A DNA stretch of 64,000 nucleotides from Phytohabitans suffuscus (lineage in GTDB: Bacteria; Actinomycetota; Actinomycetes; Mycobacteriales; Micromonosporaceae), in contig NZ_AP022871.1 of NCBI RefSeq assembly GCF_011764565.1, forward strand, positions 4,588,320 through 4,652,319, written 5' to 3'. Of the stretch, positions 1-8,255 are shown in pieces. The position numbers and the translations under genes are program-made. The notes under the pieces are model-generated. The model did not search any database, was not told the DNA's origin, and saw only the letters and a list, made by a program, of their open reading frames with translations. Position 1 is the first letter of the stretch, and each line of letters starts with the position of its first letter.

Positions 1-65
1 ATCTCGTGGATCTCGGCCAGCACGGACCGGTCTTCGGCCGTGAGAGGTGGGCTAGTGTAGATCAT
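1..65 (-). CDS. N-terminus of a probable Fic-family protein (partial)
   Basis: The minus strand opens with ATG at 63-65 and reads M-I-Y-T-S-P-P-L-T-A-E-D-R-S-V-L-A-E-I-H-E before leaving the window. A short 'LTAEDR..LAEIHEM' start is reminiscent of the N-terminal helix of actinobacterial Fic (AMP-transferase) proteins, but the catalytic motif lies outside the window, so the family call is an inference from about 21 residues. A perfect 23-bp palindrome sits 9 bp upstream, suggesting autoregulation or control by a neighbouring repressor. Confidence 0.35.
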   Translation of the reverse strand, partial: MIYTSPPLTAEDRSVLAEIHE

Positions 66-73
66 GGCACGCG

Positions 74-96
74 GATGTCGCTATCATAGCGACATC
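74..96. promoter_or_regulatory. Perfect 23-bp palindrome, probable operator
   Basis: Two 11-bp arms (GATGTCGCTAT and ATAGCGACATC) are exact inverted repeats around one central C. The site lies directly upstream of the leftward gene that starts at 65 and about 135 bp upstream of the rightward Bax-inhibitor gene. It has no T tract and stands in a promoter position, so it is a candidate dimer-repressor operator. The repressor is not identifiable here. Confidence 0.5.
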
Positions 97-230
97 GTAC
101 CGCGCCTTGTTGTTTACATAGCCACATCACGACAGTTGATCGCTACGAGGGATCTCACTGTTTGTCGCGATTGGCGTTTACCCTTGGTGGGGCACGGAGT
201 TGTGCACAAACCCTGTCAGGGAGGCTTGAC

Positions 231-1043
231 GTGAAGACTTCCAACCCGGTGCTGTCGCGGCTCGGCCAGGCGGCCGAGCGCGAGCGGGCTGCCGGGTACG
301 CGCCGGTCGGCCAGTATGGGCAGCCCGGATACGGCGGACCGTACCCGACGACCGATTACCCGGCCGCACCCCCCACTGTGCGGCCGATGTCCGTCGACGA
401 CGTTGTCGTCAAGACGGTCACTCTGCTCGGCATCCTCGGCATCTCGGCTGCCGGCGCGTGGGCACTGGTGCCCGACTCGCTGACCAGCCTGGCCTGGATC
501 GGCGGGGCAGTGGTCGGTCTCGTCCTGGGCCTGATCATCTCCTTCTCCCGGATGGCCAACCCGGTGCTGGTGGTGGCCTACGCCATCGCCGAGGGCGTCT
601 TCGTCGGCATGGTGAGCAAGGCGTACGAGTCGTTCTACGACGGCATCGTGCTCCAGGCGGTCACCGCGACGTTCGGCGTCTTCTTCCTCATGGCGATCCT
701 CTACAAGATCCGCGCGATCCGGGCGACACCCCGGTTCATCCGCGGCGTCGTGGCGGCCATGGCCGGCCTCTTCGCCGTGATGCTGATCAACCTGGTGCTC
801 GCGCTGTTCGACATCAACACCGGCCTGCGCGACGGCAGCCCGCTGGCGATCGGCTTCAGCCTCCTCTGCATCGTGGTTGCCTCGCTCAGCTTCGTCCTCA
901 GCTTCCACGAGGTCGAAGAGGGCGTGCGCATGGGCCTGCCGCAGCGCTACTCGTGGGTGGCCGCCTTCGGCATCCTGGTCAGCCTGGTCTGGCTCTACCT
1001 GGAGATGCTGCGCCTCATCAGCTACTTCCAGGGCGACGACTGA
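231..1043 (+). CDS. Bax inhibitor-1/YccA family membrane protein
   Basis: The product of about 270 aa has a soluble Gly/Tyr/Pro-rich N-terminus (to about residue 40; segments such as GYAPVGQYGQPGYGG) followed by about seven hydrophobic helices ending in an LEMLRLISYF tail, the layout of actinobacterial BI-1/YccA (UPF0005) proteins. These are inner-membrane proteins, some of which act as pH-sensitive calcium leak channels; the role in this organism is unknown. The GTG at 231 is chosen because AGGGAGG lies 6-7 nt upstream; an earlier in-frame start at 162 would add an unrelated, Arg/Cys-rich stretch. A strong hairpin follows the stop codon, so the gene is probably monocistronic. Confidence 0.85.
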   Translation: MKTSNPVLSRLGQAAERERAAGYAPVGQYGQPGYGGPYPTTDYPAAPPTVRPMSVDDVVVKTVTLLGILGISAAGAWALVPDSLTSLAWIGGAVVGLVLGLIISFSRMANPVLVVAYAIAEGVFVGMVSKAYESFYDGIVLQAVTATFGVFFLMAILYKIRAIRATPRFIRGVVAAMAGLFAVMLINLVLALFDINTGLRDGSPLAIGFSLLCIVVASLSFVLSFHEVEEGVRMGLPQRYSWVAAFGILVSLVWLYLEMLRLISYFQGDD

Positions 1044-1065
1044 CGGTTGACGGTTTGGCAGTATG

Positions 1066-1098
1066 CGAGGGCGTCCCCGGCTGCCGGGGACGCCCTCG
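1066..1098 (+). terminator. Hairpin terminator of the Bax-inhibitor gene
   Basis: A perfect 15-bp GC-rich stem (arms 1066-1080 and 1084-1098) with a 3-nt loop stands 22 bp after the stop codon at 1043. There is no U tract, as is usual for actinobacterial terminators. It overlaps an ATG at 1063 that could otherwise be taken as the start of the next gene, which argues for the later GTG start there. Confidence 0.7.
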
Positions 1099-1122
1099 GC
1101 GTTCGTGTGGGGAGTGGTGGGC

Positions 1123-1434
1123 GTGGACCTGCGGCGTGCGGTGGAGCTCTTCGTCAGCCAGACCGGGCACTGGACGGCCGCCCGCTGGGCGCAGCCGGCC
1201 GGGACGCCGGGCACCCGCGGCGACCTGACCCACGGGCTGGTGCAGCGGATCGCCGACCGGGCCGCCGACGCCGAGGGCGAGCCGCGCCGGCCGGTGCCGA
1301 GGCTGGTCGCCGACACCGCGCTGACCGACCAGCTGCGCGTGGTGACCGCCGACCTGCTCGCCGCCGCCCCGCCCGACGCGGTCACCACCGAGGCCGCCGC
1401 CGACGTCGAAGCCGTCCGAGCCGCGCTCAGCTAG
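1123..1434 (+). CDS. Small conserved-type hypothetical protein
   Basis: The protein has 103 aa and is Ala/Asp/Arg-rich, starting VDLRRAVELFVSQTGHWTA; I recognise no family. It is probably cytosolic: no membrane segment or signal peptide is visible and helix-forming residues dominate. GTG at 1123 is preferred over ATG at 1063 because the latter lies inside the terminator hairpin and GGGGAG precedes 1123. GC-rich third positions resemble those of neighbouring real genes. It is followed by a 1.4-kb stretch without recognisable genes. Confidence 0.5.
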   Translation: MDLRRAVELFVSQTGHWTAARWAQPAGTPGTRGDLTHGLVQRIADRAADAEGEPRRPVPRLVADTALTDQLRVVTADLLAAAPPDAVTTEAAADVEAVRAALS

Positions 1435-1474
1435 CGAGGGTGGTCCAGCCGCCACTGAGGAACCCAAGAAAGAA

Positions 1475-1535
1475 TCGAGCTACCGCGACGTCCGCGGTGG
1501 TCCGGACCGTTGCTCCCGCGGCCCTACCCTCCGCG
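1475..1535 (+). repeat. 61-bp dispersed repeat, copy 1
   Basis: Starts TCGAGCTACCGCGACG and runs through GGTCCGGACCGT to CTCCGCG. Closely similar copies lie at 2798-2858 (inverted) and 7900-7960 (direct); partial copies of the CTCCCGCGGCC half occur at about 8256-8294 and 8683-8712. All copies lie outside coding sequence. Confidence 0.75.
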
Positions 1536-1803
1536 GTCCACCATCCCAGCCCAACCCCACCGCGTGCGGCCACACCCGATCAGTCAGAGCTTGACCAGCG
1601 GTCCCTGCGGGCCAGCTCCCAACTGCGATCCCACGACCGGCGGCGCCTCCCGCGCCCAGGCCGCGAGCGGGAACTGTCCGCGACGGCGCCGACCACCAGC
1701 GCGATCGGCCCCTGAGGTCCACGGTCCTCCGGCGACGAGGACAAACCGGATGAATTCGGCGCCGCCGCGTCCCGGCTCCTCGCCCGCACCGGCCGCGGCC
1801 ACA

Positions 1804-1836
1804 GATCGTGGTATGAAACTGCCCCCAGAGGACTCT
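1804..1836 (-). repeat. Half-copy of the GATCGTGGTATG palindromic repeat
   Basis: GATCGTGGTATGAAACTG followed by CCCCCAGAGG matches the reverse complement of the right half of the palindrome at 2369-2417, with a few mismatches. Confidence 0.55.
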
Positions 1837-2368
1837 CCTGGCGAGTTCGAGGATTGCTGTGTCCTGCGGAAACGTGGCCGGGAGAATCGCTGATGGCGCG
1901 TCTCCGGCCGCCGGATCGCCGCCGTGTCTCTCCAGAGGTCCTCAGACTCAACTTGTCTTTTGACCCGTGGCGCACGCCCATGGGATCTGAAGCTTCACCG
2001 ATCACTGCCGCCGGTCAATGACTCGCCTGCGGCATCGTTCCTGGTCAACGGCCTTTCGCTGACGTAGGGCGAGGTCAGGGCAAGAATGGATGTGGGCACG
2101 ACGCCGGCAGGAGGTTTCGGAACGCCCGCAGGGCAGGGCCGGCGGGCGCCGATGTTTCCAAACCCCGACGCGCTACCCCGGCGATCGCTGAAGTTCCCGG
2201 GACCTGGAAAGAGTCAGCGATCACTACGTTCCGCAGCGATTCGGACCTTAAACTCAAGCTCAGAGTCTGTCCACAATGGCCTGTGCGGCTGGTTGCTTTC
2301 TGACGATCTGTCCGCTGGGCGCGGGGTTCGAGACCAGGGCTCGTGGTCCATGCGCACGGGGTTTCAGT

Positions 2369-2417
2369 GGATCGTGGTATGGATCCGCCCCTCTGGGGCT
2401 GTTTCATACCACGATCC
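2369..2417. repeat. 49-bp palindromic (REP-like) element
   Basis: Perfect 13-bp outer arms (GGATCGTGGTATG / CATACCACGATCC) enclose an inner GCCCC-TCT-GGGGC hairpin. Partial relatives are at 1804-1836 and 2722-2758, and shorter GATCGTGGTA-like pieces at about 2537 and 2578. This is the structure of an extragenic palindromic repeat; no gene is close enough for it to be an obvious operator. Confidence 0.65.
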
Positions 2418-2685
2418 GCTGGGATCGTGCTGTCGGTCGCGGATCTGACGGTGACCGGCGACGCCGGGCCGAACCCGTCCCAGGATCAAGGTCCACGGGG
2501 CCTTGATCGACATCGACGACGGCTGACTCCGGGGCAGATCGTGGTACACAGCCCGCACCTGCGACAACAGCCAGCTACACGATCCGCACCTCGGACCGAC
2601 CCCAGAGCCTCGACCACGGAAAAAAAGGGGGGCGGCGCGGTGACCTTTCATCCGGAATCAGCGGGTAAACGACCACCAGACGGGC

Positions 2686-2714
2686 ATTGAGGCAGGTCAT
2701 GGGCCTGCCTCAAT
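2686..2714. terminator. Hairpin, possible terminator for the thiolase gene
   Basis: Perfect 11-bp arms ATTGAGGCAGG / CCTGCCTCAAT with a 7-nt loop. It lies about 160 bp beyond the stop of the leftward thiolase gene and has no T tract, so a terminator role is plausible but not certain. Confidence 0.4.
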
Positions 2715-2721
2715 TAGCCAG

Positions 2722-2758
2722 CAGAGTCCCAGAGGGGCGGATCCGTGCCATGATCCGC
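2722..2758 (+). repeat. Partial copy of the palindromic repeat
   Basis: CAGAGTCCCAGAGGGGCGG then ATCCGTGCCATGATCC parallels the reverse complement of 2369-2417, with the GTGGTATG arm degenerated. It is one of three members of this family within 1 kb. Confidence 0.5.
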
Positions 2759-2797
2759 CGAAACCGACCCCAGTCCATGCAAGGGGCTGGCGTGCGC

Positions 2798-2858
2798 GGC
2801 GGAGGGTGAGGCCGCGGGAGCGACGGTCCGGACCACCGCGGACGTCGCGGCAGCTCGA
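2798..2858 (-). repeat. 61-bp dispersed repeat, copy 2 (inverted)
   Basis: Read on the minus strand it runs TCGAGCTGCCGCGACG ... GGTCCGGACCGTCGCTCCCG ... CCTCACCCTCCGCCG, nearly identical to copies at 1475 and 7900. It ends 17 bp short of the thiolase stop codon. Confidence 0.75.
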
Positions 2859-2875
2859 ATCTTGAATTTGGTCCT

Positions 2876-4123
2876 TTAGCTGAGCCGCTCCAGGATCATC
2901 GCCATCCCCTGGCCGCCGCCGACGCACATCGTCTCCAGGCCGATGGTCTTGTCGTGCCAGTCGAGCGCGTTGAGCAGCGTGCCGGTGATGCGCGCGCCGG
3001 TCATGCCGAAGGGGTGGCCGACCGCGATCGCGCCGCCCATGACGTTGAGCTTGTCGATCGGGATCTTCAGGTCGCGGTAGGAGGGGATCACCTGGGCGGC
3101 GAACGCCTCGTTGATCTCGACCAGGTCTACGTCGGCGATGGTCATGCCGGCCCGCTTGAGTGCCTGCTTCGACGCCTCCACCGGGCCGAGGCCCATGATC
3201 TCGGGGGAAAGCGCGGTGACGCCGGTCGACACGATCCGGGCCAGCGGCGCGATGCCGAGGTCGCGGGCGCGGGTCTCGCTCATCACGACCACGGCGGCCG
3301 CGCCGTCGTTGAGCGGGCAGCAGTTGCCGGCGGTGATGCGGCCGTCCGGCCGGAAGACGGGCTTGAGCCCCGCCACGCCCTCGATGGTCACGCCGGGGCG
3401 CGGGCCGTCGTCGGCGCTGACCACGTCGCCCGAGGGGACGGTCACGGGTGTGATCTCGCGGGCCCAGAAGCCGTCGGCGATCGCCTTTTCCGCGAGGTTC
3501 TGGCTGCGTACGCCGAACTCGTCCATGTCTTCGCGGGACACGCCCTTGACCTGGGCGAGGTTTTCCGCGGTCTGGCCCATCGCCAGGTAGACGTCGGGCA
3601 GGTCGCCGCTGTCGCGCGGGTCTTCCCACACCGGCGCGCCGGCCTGCGTCCGCTCCGCCGAGCGGGCCCGCGCCTTTTCGTAGCGCGGGTTTTCCCAGCC
3701 GCCGCCGACCAGGGCCTGCGCCTCGGGCGGCAGGGCGTCGGAGCTGCCCCGGGCGTATCGGGACACGCACTCCACGCCGGCCGAGACGAAGATGTCGCCC
3801 TCGCCGGCCGCGATCGCGTGGAACGCCATCCGGGTGGTCTGCAGCGACGACGCGCAGTACCGGGTCAGCGTGGCGCCGGGCAGCCGGTCGTAGCCGAGCA
3901 GGGTGGCCACGACGCGCGCCATGTTGAAGCCCTGCTCGCCGCCGGGCAGGCCGCAGCCGAGGTACAGGTCGTCGATCTCGGCGGGGTCGAGCTGGGGCAC
4001 CTTGTCGAGCGCGGCGCGCATGATCGTGGCGGCGAGGTCGTCGGGGCGTACCTCCCGCAGCGAGCCCTTGTGTGCCCGGCCGATGGGCGAGCGGGCGGTG
4101 GCGACGATGACGGCGTTCGGCAT
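2876..4123 (-). CDS. Acetyl-CoA C-acyltransferase (thiolase)
   Basis: This 415-aa protein has the length and order of motifs of thiolases: nucleophilic Cys90 in RYCASSLQ, NEAFAAQV near residue 330, the catalytic histidine in GHPFGMTGAR, and the second catalytic cysteine in the C-terminal CVGGGQGMAM. It would act in the cytosol, either cleaving 3-ketoacyl-CoA in beta-oxidation or condensing acetyl-CoA; sequence alone does not decide between them. The start at MPNAVIVATA (4123) is chosen because the family begins there and GGTGGGCGG precedes it; 28 further in-frame codons upstream read as low-complexity. It stands alone, with SGNH-hydrolase genes upstream on the same strand. Confidence 0.92.
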   Translation of the reverse strand: MPNAVIVATARSPIGRAHKGSLREVRPDDLAATIMRAALDKVPQLDPAEIDDLYLGCGLPGGEQGFNMARVVATLLGYDRLPGATLTRYCASSLQTTRMAFHAIAAGEGDIFVSAGVECVSRYARGSSDALPPEAQALVGGGWENPRYEKARARSAERTQAGAPVWEDPRDSGDLPDVYLAMGQTAENLAQVKGVSREDMDEFGVRSQNLAEKAIADGFWAREITPVTVPSGDVVSADDGPRPGVTIEGVAGLKPVFRPDGRITAGNCCPLNDGAAAVVVMSETRARDLGIAPLARIVSTGVTALSPEIMGLGPVEASKQALKRAGMTIADVDLVEINEAFAAQVIPSYRDLKIPIDKLNVMGGAIAVGHPFGMTGARITGTLLNALDWHDKTIGLETMCVGGGQGMAMILERLS

Positions 4124-4149
4124 ACCGCCCACCTTACTTGCCGGTAACT

Positions 4150-4937
4150 TCAGCGGGAAGTGGGAACCGCCGCGCGGATCACCGCCGGCAGCAGCGCGTG
4201 CGCCCACACCCGGTAGCCGTCGGCGGAGGGGTGGAAGCCGTCGTAGCAGAGCGTGCCCGCGTCGGCCCGGAACACCCCGCCGGTCTCGCCGGCCAGGTCG
4301 ACCACGGTGCCCCGGCCGCGCGCACGGCCTTGGCCTGCGCCCGGCTCATCCGCCGCCCCAGCCATCCGGCGATCTGCCGCAGCGGTGGGGCGAGCGCGCG
4401 CACCGCGCCGAGGTCGGGGCAGGTGCCGACGACCACCTCGACGCCCGCGTCGCGCAGCCGCCGCACGGCCGCGCCCAGGTAGGCGGCGGACTCGGTGGGG
4501 CGGCGCAGGGTGGTCGCGTCGTTGGCGCCGATCAGGATCACGGCCACGTCGGGGCGGCCACCGAGCAGTGCCCGCGCGACCTGGGTGGCCAGATCCGTGG
4601 ACCGGGAACCGGACACACCGACCGACGAAAGCTGCACGTGCCGCGCGGGCAGGGTAGGGGTGCCCTCGGCGAGCATCGTGGCGAGCTGACCGCCCACGGT
4701 GTCGGCGAGCTGCTCGACGCCCACACCCATCGAGGACGAGTCGCCCATCAGCACCAGCCGCAGCGGCGGGGCGGTGGTGGGGCCCATCGTGGTGCGCAGC
4801 GCCAGCCCCATCTCCGGCTGGGCGTACCGCCGGTTGCGCGCGATGACCACCTCGCCGGCCAGCAGCGCGGCGCCGCCGACCGTACCGGCGACGATCGTGA
4901 TCACCGTCGCGCGGCCCAGCTGTCGCGCCGTGGGCAT
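4150..4937 (-). pseudogene. SGNH/GDSL hydrolase, frameshifted
   Basis: The frame from ATG 4937 has an N-terminal membrane anchor (TVITIVAGTVGGAALLAG), block I GDSSSMGVGV, block III IGANDATT and VVVGTCPDLG. After about residue 200 homology jumps to another frame that supplies GTVVDLAGETGG and the catalytic block V DGFHPSADGY, ending at 4150. A single-base indel near 4300-4320, in a CCCCGGCCGCGCGC run, explains this. It is a tandem paralogue of the next gene, which is intact and gives the expected full pattern. Such extracytoplasmic SGNH proteins are esterase-like; the substrate is unknown. Consensus error and genuine decay both remain possible. Confidence 0.8.
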
Positions 4938-4983
4938 GCCGTCATCCTCTCGTCCTGTCTGTGGGTACCCCGCCGGTGGCCGC

Positions 4984-6048
4984 TCAGTCTCTGTCGTGGC
5001 CGCCGGGGACGGACCTCTCCAAGGGTACGGCCGCATCGACCGAGGTCTCGGGCTCCTCCGAGCGCGGGTGGCCGAACCACGCCGACCGCCGCCGCAACCG
5101 CGCCCACCGCCCCTCCGGACTGCGGTCGCGGCCGGCCACCTGTGCCCGGCTGACCTCGGTGCCGGGCTGGCGGGCGGCCTCCTGCGCGGCCTGTGGCAGC
5201 GACCGTACGCTCTCGTCGGGCGCGAGCACCAGACGCCGCTCCCCGGCCGCGCCCAGGGCGGCGAGCATGGTGGGCAGCATCGCCGCGGCCGCCACCGCGT
5301 ATCCGTCGGCGGACGGGTGGAAGTGGTCCCACGAGAAGAACCGCGTGGGCTCCGCCGTGAAGCGCGGGCCGAGCAGGTCGCCGAGCGACACCGTCCAGCC
5401 GCCCGCCTCGACCACCGCCATCGTCTGCGCGGCCGCGAGCTGGCGGCTCCAGTGCCGGGTCAGCCACCGCAGCGGCGGCTTGATCGGCCGGATCGTGCCC
5501 AGGTCGGGGCAGGTGCCGACGACCACCTCGGCGCCGGCGGCGCGCAGGTCGCGCACCGCGTGCACGAGATGGCGCACGGAGGTGCTGGTGGGGAGGCGGT
5601 GGGTGACGTCGTTGCCGCCCACGAGGATGACCGCGAGGTCGGGCCTGACCTCCAGCGCGGCCTCGACCTGCGGGCCGAGCCCGGTGGACATCGCGCCCAC
5701 GACCGCGAAGCGGTGCAGCCGCACCGGGCGGCGCAACCGCCGGGAAACGCCGGTGGCGAGCATCGCGCCGGGTGTCTCGCGCGGGCGGTGCACCCCGTAC
5801 CCCGCTGCTGAGGAGTCGCCCAGCACGGCCATGGTGATCGGCTTGCCGGGCAGCCGCGGGCCGTAGACGCCGTCACCGCGCGGCGGCGGCGCCTCGGCCT
5901 GCGGTATCACCCGCCGAGCCGCCTTGGCCTGGCCGACGACCAGGCCGACACCCGCCGCCACCGCGGCGCCGGCCATCCCCGCACCGACCGCCGTCACCTT
6001 GGCCGCCCGCCGTGCGTGCCGCCACGGATCACTCCGCCTCGGACTCAT
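4984..6048 (-). CDS. SGNH/GDSL hydrolase family protein
   Basis: The 354-aa protein has an N-terminal transmembrane anchor (about residues 17-40), block I GDSSAAGYGV with the nucleophilic serine, block III VGGNDVTH, the VVVGTCPDLGTIRP strand and block V with Asp/His in WDHFHPSADGY. The last ~75 residues are a charged, Arg/Pro-rich tail without known domain. It is probably membrane-anchored with the hydrolase outside. The downstream paralogue is 46 bp away on the same strand, suggesting an operon created by tandem duplication. ATG at 6048 is the only sensible start. Confidence 0.85.
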   Translation of the reverse strand: MSPRRSDPWRHARRAAKVTAVGAGMAGAAVAAGVGLVVGQAKAARRVIPQAEAPPPRGDGVYGPRLPGKPITMAVLGDSSAAGYGVHRPRETPGAMLATGVSRRLRRPVRLHRFAVVGAMSTGLGPQVEAALEVRPDLAVILVGGNDVTHRLPTSTSVRHLVHAVRDLRAAGAEVVVGTCPDLGTIRPIKPPLRWLTRHWSRQLAAAQTMAVVEAGGWTVSLGDLLGPRFTAEPTRFFSWDHFHPSADGYAVAAAAMLPTMLAALGAAGERRLVLAPDESVRSLPQAAQEAARQPGTEVSRAQVAGRDRSPEGRWARLRRRSAWFGHPRSEEPETSVDAAVPLERSVPGGHDRD

Positions 6049-6159
6049 CAGCGCCCCCGCCGCCGTACACCCTGAGGCTTACGAGGTTATCGCGACAATG
6101 CACCACCCCCGTGCCCGCTGGCACGCTTGGGGTTTGTCACGGCGGGGCACTATGGGCCA

Positions 6160-6513
6160 ATGGGTAGGAGCTTGAACCGCACGGCGGCGTTCACCGCGCT
6201 GGGCCGGGCGCTGACCGCGGGGGCGCGGGGCGGACCTTCGCTGGGCGCGCGCCTGGCCGCCCTTCCGCGCATGGTGTGGGCCACGATCACACGCCGCTAC
6301 GACGGCGGCTCCCGGCTCGCGATGATGCTGGTCGCCACGGCGTACGTGGCGTCTCCGATCGACCTCGTGCCCGAGGCGTTCCTGCTCCTCGTCGGCCTGA
6401 TCGACGACGCCGTGGTGATCGCCTGGCTGGCCGGCGCGATCCTGTCGGAGACCGAGCGGTTCATCGAGTGGGACGCCAGGCAGCGGAGCGTGGTCCCGGG
6501 GCACGTAGTCTGA
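6160..6513 (+). CDS. YkvA/DUF1232 family membrane protein
   Basis: The 117-aa product contains the DUF1232 signature AYVASPIDLVPE followed by a hydrophobic LLLVGLIDDAVVIAWLAG stretch. Family members are small predicted membrane-associated proteins of unknown function. ATG 6160 (MGRSLNRTAAF) is chosen over TTG 6127 because GGCGGGG lies about 12 nt upstream and the extra residues are not conserved-looking. It ends 4 bp before the cbs start, so the two are probably co-transcribed. Confidence 0.75.
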   Translation: MGRSLNRTAAFTALGRALTAGARGGPSLGARLAALPRMVWATITRRYDGGSRLAMMLVATAYVASPIDLVPEAFLLLVGLIDDAVVIAWLAGAILSETERFIEWDARQRSVVPGHVV

Positions 6514-6517
6514 CCTG

Positions 6518-7887
6518 GTGCGCTACTACGACAACGTCGTCGAGTTGATCGGCAACACCCCGCTGGTCAGGCTGCGAAACGTCACCGCCGGCATCCAGGC
6601 GATGGTCCTTGCCAAGATCGAGTATGTGAACCCGGGCGGCTCCGTCAAGGACCGCATCGCGCTGAAGATGGTCGAGGAGGCCGAAAAGGCCGGGCTGCTC
6701 CAGCCGGGCGGCACGATCGTCGAGCCGACCAGCGGCAACACGGGCGTGGGCCTCGCGCTCGTCGCCCAGCTGCGCGGATACCGGTGCGTGTTCGTCTGCC
6801 CCGACAAGGTGAGCCAGGACAAGCAGGACGTGCTCCGGGCGTACGGGGCGGAGGTGGTGGTCTGCCCGACCGCGGTCGCCCCCGAGGACCCCCGCTCGTA
6901 CTACAACGTCTCCGACCGGCTGGCCCGCGAGATCCCCGGCGCGTGGAAGCCCAACCAGTACGCCAACGCGGCCAACCCCGCTCGCACTACGAGACCACCG
7001 GCCCGGAGCTGTGGGAGCAGACCGAGGGGCGGATCACGCACTTCGTCGCGGGCGTGGGCACCGGCGGCACGATCTCGGGCGCGGGGCGCTACCTCAAGGA
7101 GGTCTCCGGCGGCGCGGTGCGCGTGATCGGGGCCGACCCGGAGGGCTCGGTCTACTCCGGCGGCACCGGCCGGCCGTACCTCGTGGAGGGCGTCGGCGAG
7201 GACTTCTGGCCGGAGACGTACGACCGCTCGATCTGCGACGAGATCGTCGAGGTGTCCGACAAGGCGTCCTTCGAGCTGACCCGGCGGCTGGCCCGCGAGG
7301 AAGGGCTGCTGGTCGGCGGCTCCTGCGGGATGGCGGCCCAGGCGGCCCTGGAGGTCGCCCGCCGGGCCAGGCCGGACGACGTGGTGGTCGTCCTGCTGCC
7401 CGACGGCGGCCGCGGCTACCTATCCAAGATCTTCAACGACGAGTGGATGGCCCGGTACGGCTTCCTCGACAGCGGCGGCGCCGAGCCGACCGTGCTGGAC
7501 GCCCTCACCGGCAAGCCCGGCGGGATGCCGTCGCTGGTCCACGTCCACCCGACCGAGACGGTCCGCGACGCGATCGACTACATGCGCGAGTACGGCGTGT
7601 CCCAGCTCCCGGTGCTCAAGGCCGAGCCGCCCGTGGTGACCGGCGAGGTGGCCGGTTCGATAGCGGAAAGGGACCTGCTCGACGCGCTCTTCACCGGCCA
7701 GGCCCACCTGCACGACACGATCGAGCGGCACATGGGCCCGGCGCTGCCGATGGTCGGCGGCGGGCAGCCGGTGAGCGAGGCGGTGCGCCTGCTGGAAAAG
7801 GCGGACGCCGCGCTGGTGCTGGTGGACGGCAAGCCCCAGGGGGTGCTGACCCGCCAGGACCTGCTCGCCCACCTAGGGGCTCGATAA
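6518..7887 (+). pseudogene. cbs: Cystathionine beta-synthase, single frameshift
   Basis: It would make cystathionine from serine and homocysteine in transsulfuration. The first frame (6518 to about 6980) has the PLP lysine K44 in GGSVKDRIA, the SGNTGVG phosphate loop and VFVCPDKVS; the second frame carries HYETTGPELW, GTGGTISGAGRYLKEV, LVGGSCGM, LLPDGGRGYLSKIFND and two C-terminal CBS domains (ETVRDAIDYMREYG; QGVLTRQDLLAHL), ending at 7887. Together they give a full-length actinobacterial-type CBS of about 456 aa. One missing base near 6975-6985 (AACCCC-GCTCGC) breaks it between QYANAANP and HYETT. As every functional motif is intact, I suspect a consensus error. GTG start at 6518. Confidence 0.9.
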
Positions 7888-7899
7888 ACCCACCAGACA

Positions 7900-7960
7900 T
7901 CGAGCTACCGCGACGCCCGTCGTGGTCCAGACCGTCGCTCCCGCGGCCTCACCGTCCGCG
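7900..7960 (+). repeat. 61-bp dispersed repeat, copy 3
   Basis: TCGAGCTACCGCGACGCCCG ... GACCGTCGCTCCCGCGGCCT ... CCGTCCGCG. It begins 13 bp after the cbs stop codon, whereas copy 2 ends 17 bp from the thiolase stop in the same orientation relative to the gene, so at least two copies occupy a 3'-flanking position. Confidence 0.75.
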
Positions 7961-8009
7961 TCACACGACCCAACCCCGCCCGCCCGCGCCCTGGCGCGGG
8001 CGTGTCGTT

Positions 8010-8071
8010 GTTGATCAGGGACTTTATGGCGGGACACGCCGGCCGACACGCCCACGAAGTCCCTCATCAAC
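8010..8071. repeat. 62-bp long palindrome
   Basis: Outer 19-bp arms (GTTGATCAGGGACTTTATG versus GTTGATGAGGGACTTCGTG on the other strand) match at 16 of 19 positions, and the interior contains GACACGCC / GGCGTGTC pairs, so the whole segment can fold into one long hairpin. It may terminate cbs transcription or be a mobile palindromic repeat. Confidence 0.6.
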
Positions 8072-8106
8072 CCCGGCTGGGTTGGGATGTAGGACCGCCG
8101 AGGATG

Positions 8107-8255
8107 AGGCCACGGGAGCAGAGGCTTTGATCAAGGCTGTGGGCTGCGCGTTCTCCGGAGCGGCGCGGGGTGCCACGAAGCGGCCGAGCGCTCGGGTGCG
8201 TAGAGAATCCTGCCCACCCGGGGTGACCTATGATCGACTTGATGTGAGCGGCGTG
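8107..8255 (+). repeat. TIR element, copy A (left end degenerate)
   Basis: The inner part, TTTGATCAAGGCTGTGGGCT through GAGCGCTCGGGTGCG to TGATCGACTTGATGTGAGC, aligns with copy B (8719-8882) over most of its length, and more loosely with copy C at 29152-29319. The left inverted-repeat end is poorly preserved here. Confidence 0.6.

Larger units (their letters stand above)
1435..2875. other. Gene-poor stretch filled with short dispersed repeats
   Basis: No reading frame here looks like a protein I recognise. What it holds: a 61-bp repeat (1475-1535) and its inverted copy (2798-2858), one full and two partial copies of a GATCGTGGTATG palindromic element (1804-2758), and a hairpin at 2686-2714. 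It looks like a repeat-accumulating spacer. Confidence 0.6.

Noticed and set aside
216-1388. Minus-strand open frame over the Bax-inhibitor gene
   Set aside because: His/Arg/Asp-rich low-complexity translation without domains; the plus strand encodes a clear seven-helix protein.
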